From positions 48,897-112,896 of the forward strand of contig OMXK01000004.1 in NCBI GenBank assembly GCA_900314995.1: a DNA stretch of 64,000 nt, read 5' to 3'. The notes beneath the pieces were generated by a model, which saw only the letters and a list, made by a program, of their open reading frames with translations, searched no databases and was not told the DNA's origin. This DNA comes from an uncultured Prevotella sp. GTDB taxonomy: Bacteria; Bacteroidota; Bacteroidia; Bacteroidales; Bacteroidaceae. Every line of letters starts with the position of its first letter. The first letter of the stretch is position 1. This document shows, one piece after another, positions 62,596 to 64,000 of this stretch. A program made the position numbers and the translations under genes.

Positions 62596-62677
62596 AAAAG
62601 ATTCTCTTTTGAATTTATTCGATTAATGGAGCAGCGATAGTTACTGCTCCCTTATTACGATTTTTTGCGAAAATGTG

Positions 62678-62821
62678 TCAGCGCTTGTCGGGCACGCCGT
62701 AGTCCATCCAGCGTTCTTGCGGGTAGTAGCCCTTCAGAGTCTTTTTCTTCTCAGAGTAGGCCTCCTTCACGCGATCCATTGCGACCTTCAGTTTGGCCAC
62801 CGTTGGCGTGAGTTGTCGATT
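62678..62821 (-). pseudogene. 3' remnant of an unrecognised gene
   Basis: On the minus strand 47 codons are open between a stop at 62822-62824 and the TGA at 62678-62680, ending with LKGYYPQERWMDYGVPDKR. The codon usage (AAG, GAG, TAC, CGC) is like real genes here, but no start fits a full protein, only an internal ATG. It looks like the C-terminal end of a lost gene, next to the repeat region. I do not recognise the family. A short genuine 33-codon ORF is the alternative. Confidence 0.4.
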
Positions 62822-62856
62822 TTACGAACGCTACAGAGCATCACTTTTTCGATTTT

Positions 62857-64000
62857 TTAAGATGAATGAAGCACCGTATTTAACATTTGTTTGCCATGCA
62901 ACTGCCTTACGATGATGTTGCCCAGGTTTTTCAGTTTCGGCATCTTGCTCATGGTGCTGCGCACGGGTTGGACATCGTAGAGCAGCATGAGCAGCAGGAC
63001 GATGGTGCCGACGATGCACATCACGCCAAACATCTCCTTAACAGCCACCATGAGGATGCTCTGATAGTCGGTGTGCAGACCTCGATTGAGCGTATCGGCT
63101 ACCTGATGGCGCAGGCCGTAGCTATACATGCCTGAACACATTGACTCAGCTACACCGTTGCGGATGAAGCCTGAGATGGTGAGCGCATGAAAGAAGAAGG
63201 GAAACTCGATGAGGTCTTTCAGGTAGAGCGTCATCGTGGCAAAGAAGATGCTGTAGCCAAATGTGCGCAAGAAGGTGGGCAGCCACAAGCGTTCCTGATT
63301 GAGCACAGGCGAGACGTAGAAATACATCAATACCTGATAGGCGAGCAGACAGGCAAAACCCACGGTGAGCAGTCGCGTGTACTTGAAACCCAGACGGGGG
63401 AGTGGCCCCCATTTTGGCGTCTCTTTGCCCCACAAGATGGTAAATGCACAACCACTGACATAGCCCAGTATCTCGAGCAGCGAGAACTGCGACGTGGTGG
63501 TGAATCCCCAACCGAGAACTCCGCCAGTGAGAGTGTTCTGCAGCACTTGAGGTGTAGCGTTCATCACCTCGGCAACAAGAAACATGCCCAGGATAGGATA
63601 TAACCGCCAGCGACGGAATATCCACGGCTCCAGATACGGGTGACGGATATGCGTCAAGCGGCCTATAGTAATAAGAATGGTGAGGGGCAGCATACAGAGC
63701 ACCGCACACCATAACGTGCTGTCATACCAATGATAGTATTCGCCGTAGTTGAATAGCCAGATGACCTCCAGCATACAAGCAGACACCAAAATGCAACCTA
63801 GCCAGTCGAGCGAGATAAGGGGCACCTGATGGGGCATCATGCGCCAAGGATGAGTACAAGTATAAATCACAAGGACTATCACGAGCATCATCCCGATGGT
63901 AAGCCAATGCATCATCTGCCATGAGTCGTAGATCATGATAAGCTGCTGATCAACCCAACTGCTGAGCGACATGCTGGTGAGGATGACAATATAGATGCTG
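62857..64000 (-). CDS. MFS transporter (drug:H+ antiporter-2/EmrB-like), 5' end outside window
   Basis: At least 380 residues are open to the window edge without a start that fits the family; the Met at 63972 is internal. The sequence shows about nine to ten membrane helices in the pattern of 14-helix DHA2 exporters (e.g. WCAVLCMLPLTILITIGRL, LLEILGYVSGCAFTIL, ending MLLYDVQPVRS). It probably pairs with an HlyD/EmrA-type gene beyond the edge (inference). Its stop is preceded by a Lys/Asn-rich cytoplasmic tail. Confidence 0.8.
   Translation of the reverse strand, partial: SIYIVILTSMSLSSWVDQQLIMIYDSWQMMHWLTIGMMLVIVLVIYTCTHPWRMMPHQVPLISLDWLGCILVSACMLEVIWLFNYGEYYHWYDSTLWCAVLCMLPLTILITIGRLTHIRHPYLEPWIFRRWRLYPILGMFLVAEVMNATPQVLQNTLTGGVLGWGFTTTSQFSLLEILGYVSGCAFTILWGKETPKWGPLPRLGFKYTRLLTVGFACLLAYQVLMYFYVSPVLNQERLWLPTFLRTFGYSIFFATMTLYLKDLIEFPFFFHALTISGFIRNGVAESMCSGMYSYGLRHQVADTLNRGLHTDYQSILMVAVKEMFGVMCIVGTIVLLLMLLYDVQPVRSTMSKMPKLKNLGNIIVRQLHGKQMLNTVLHSS

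Overview
The window reads as chromosome of a Bacteroidales bacterium, most likely Prevotella or a close relative. The support is: two SusC/SusD pairs, a hybrid two-component regulator, many SPII lipoproteins, Bacteroidetes-type promoters (TTTG, about 20 nt, TAnnTTTG) in front of many genes, few Shine-Dalgarno sequences, and Bacteroidetes forms of signal peptidase I, RibD and type III pantothenate kinase. No rRNA, CRISPR array, phage or recognisable transposase gene is visible.

Layout. 0-5.2 kb: DHHW/AlgX-like cell-surface protein, AsmA-like protein, then Fur-family regulator, HAD phosphatase and hotdog thioesterase. 5.2-11.8 kb: GH3 lipoprotein, VWA lipoprotein, ndk and dsbD. 11.8-12.2 kb: a free-standing minus-strand unit with promoter, cobalamin riboswitch, 24-codon ORF and terminator. 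12.2-21.4 kb: hybrid two-component regulator with susC and susD but no enzyme genes. 21.4-24.3 kb: wbqC, lepB, dapB. 24.4-29.3 kb: panB-panC-panD-coaBC-coaX plus a Rossmann/DUF2520 gene, a near-complete pantothenate/CoA operon without a classical panE. 29.3-29.95 kb: a 444-bp palindromic repeat element abutting a dprA fragment. 30-38 kb: lipoproteins, tRNA-Leu(UAA), argH, pyrE, comF, recX, prmC. 38-45.6 kb: ribD, a lipoprotein, a fused ABC transporter, a DUF559-RNase H fusion and argS, with three copies of a GC-rich palindrome. 45.7-60.3 kb: a compact glycan-use operon (susC, susD, surface lipoprotein, ROK kinase, GH2 exo-glucosaminidase-like enzyme, LacI/AraC-type regulator, GH20, PIG-L deacetylase) preceded by a sodium/solute symporter. 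60.4-64 kb: MATE exporter, low-molecular-weight phosphatase, a second non-coding repeat region and the end of an MFS gene.

How the genes fit together. The 45.7-58.8 kb operon is consistent with import and trimming of GlcNAc/GlcN glycans such as partly deacetylated chitin oligomers: SusCD capture, periplasmic GH20 and GH2 trimming, then ROK phosphorylation and PIG-L deacetylation, under a regulator encoded in the same operon. The pantothenate block would supply coenzyme A, with the DUF2520 protein a candidate for the missing ketopantoate reductase.

Most unusual structures: (1) the orphan cobalamin riboswitch transcript; (2) a DUF559 nuclease ORF bounded by inverted palindromes and fused in frame to RNase H, with a third palindrome copy inside argS; (3) two intergenic repeat elements that share a TTCTCTCGAGAA core. 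All functions are inferred from sequence reading alone; no database search was run.
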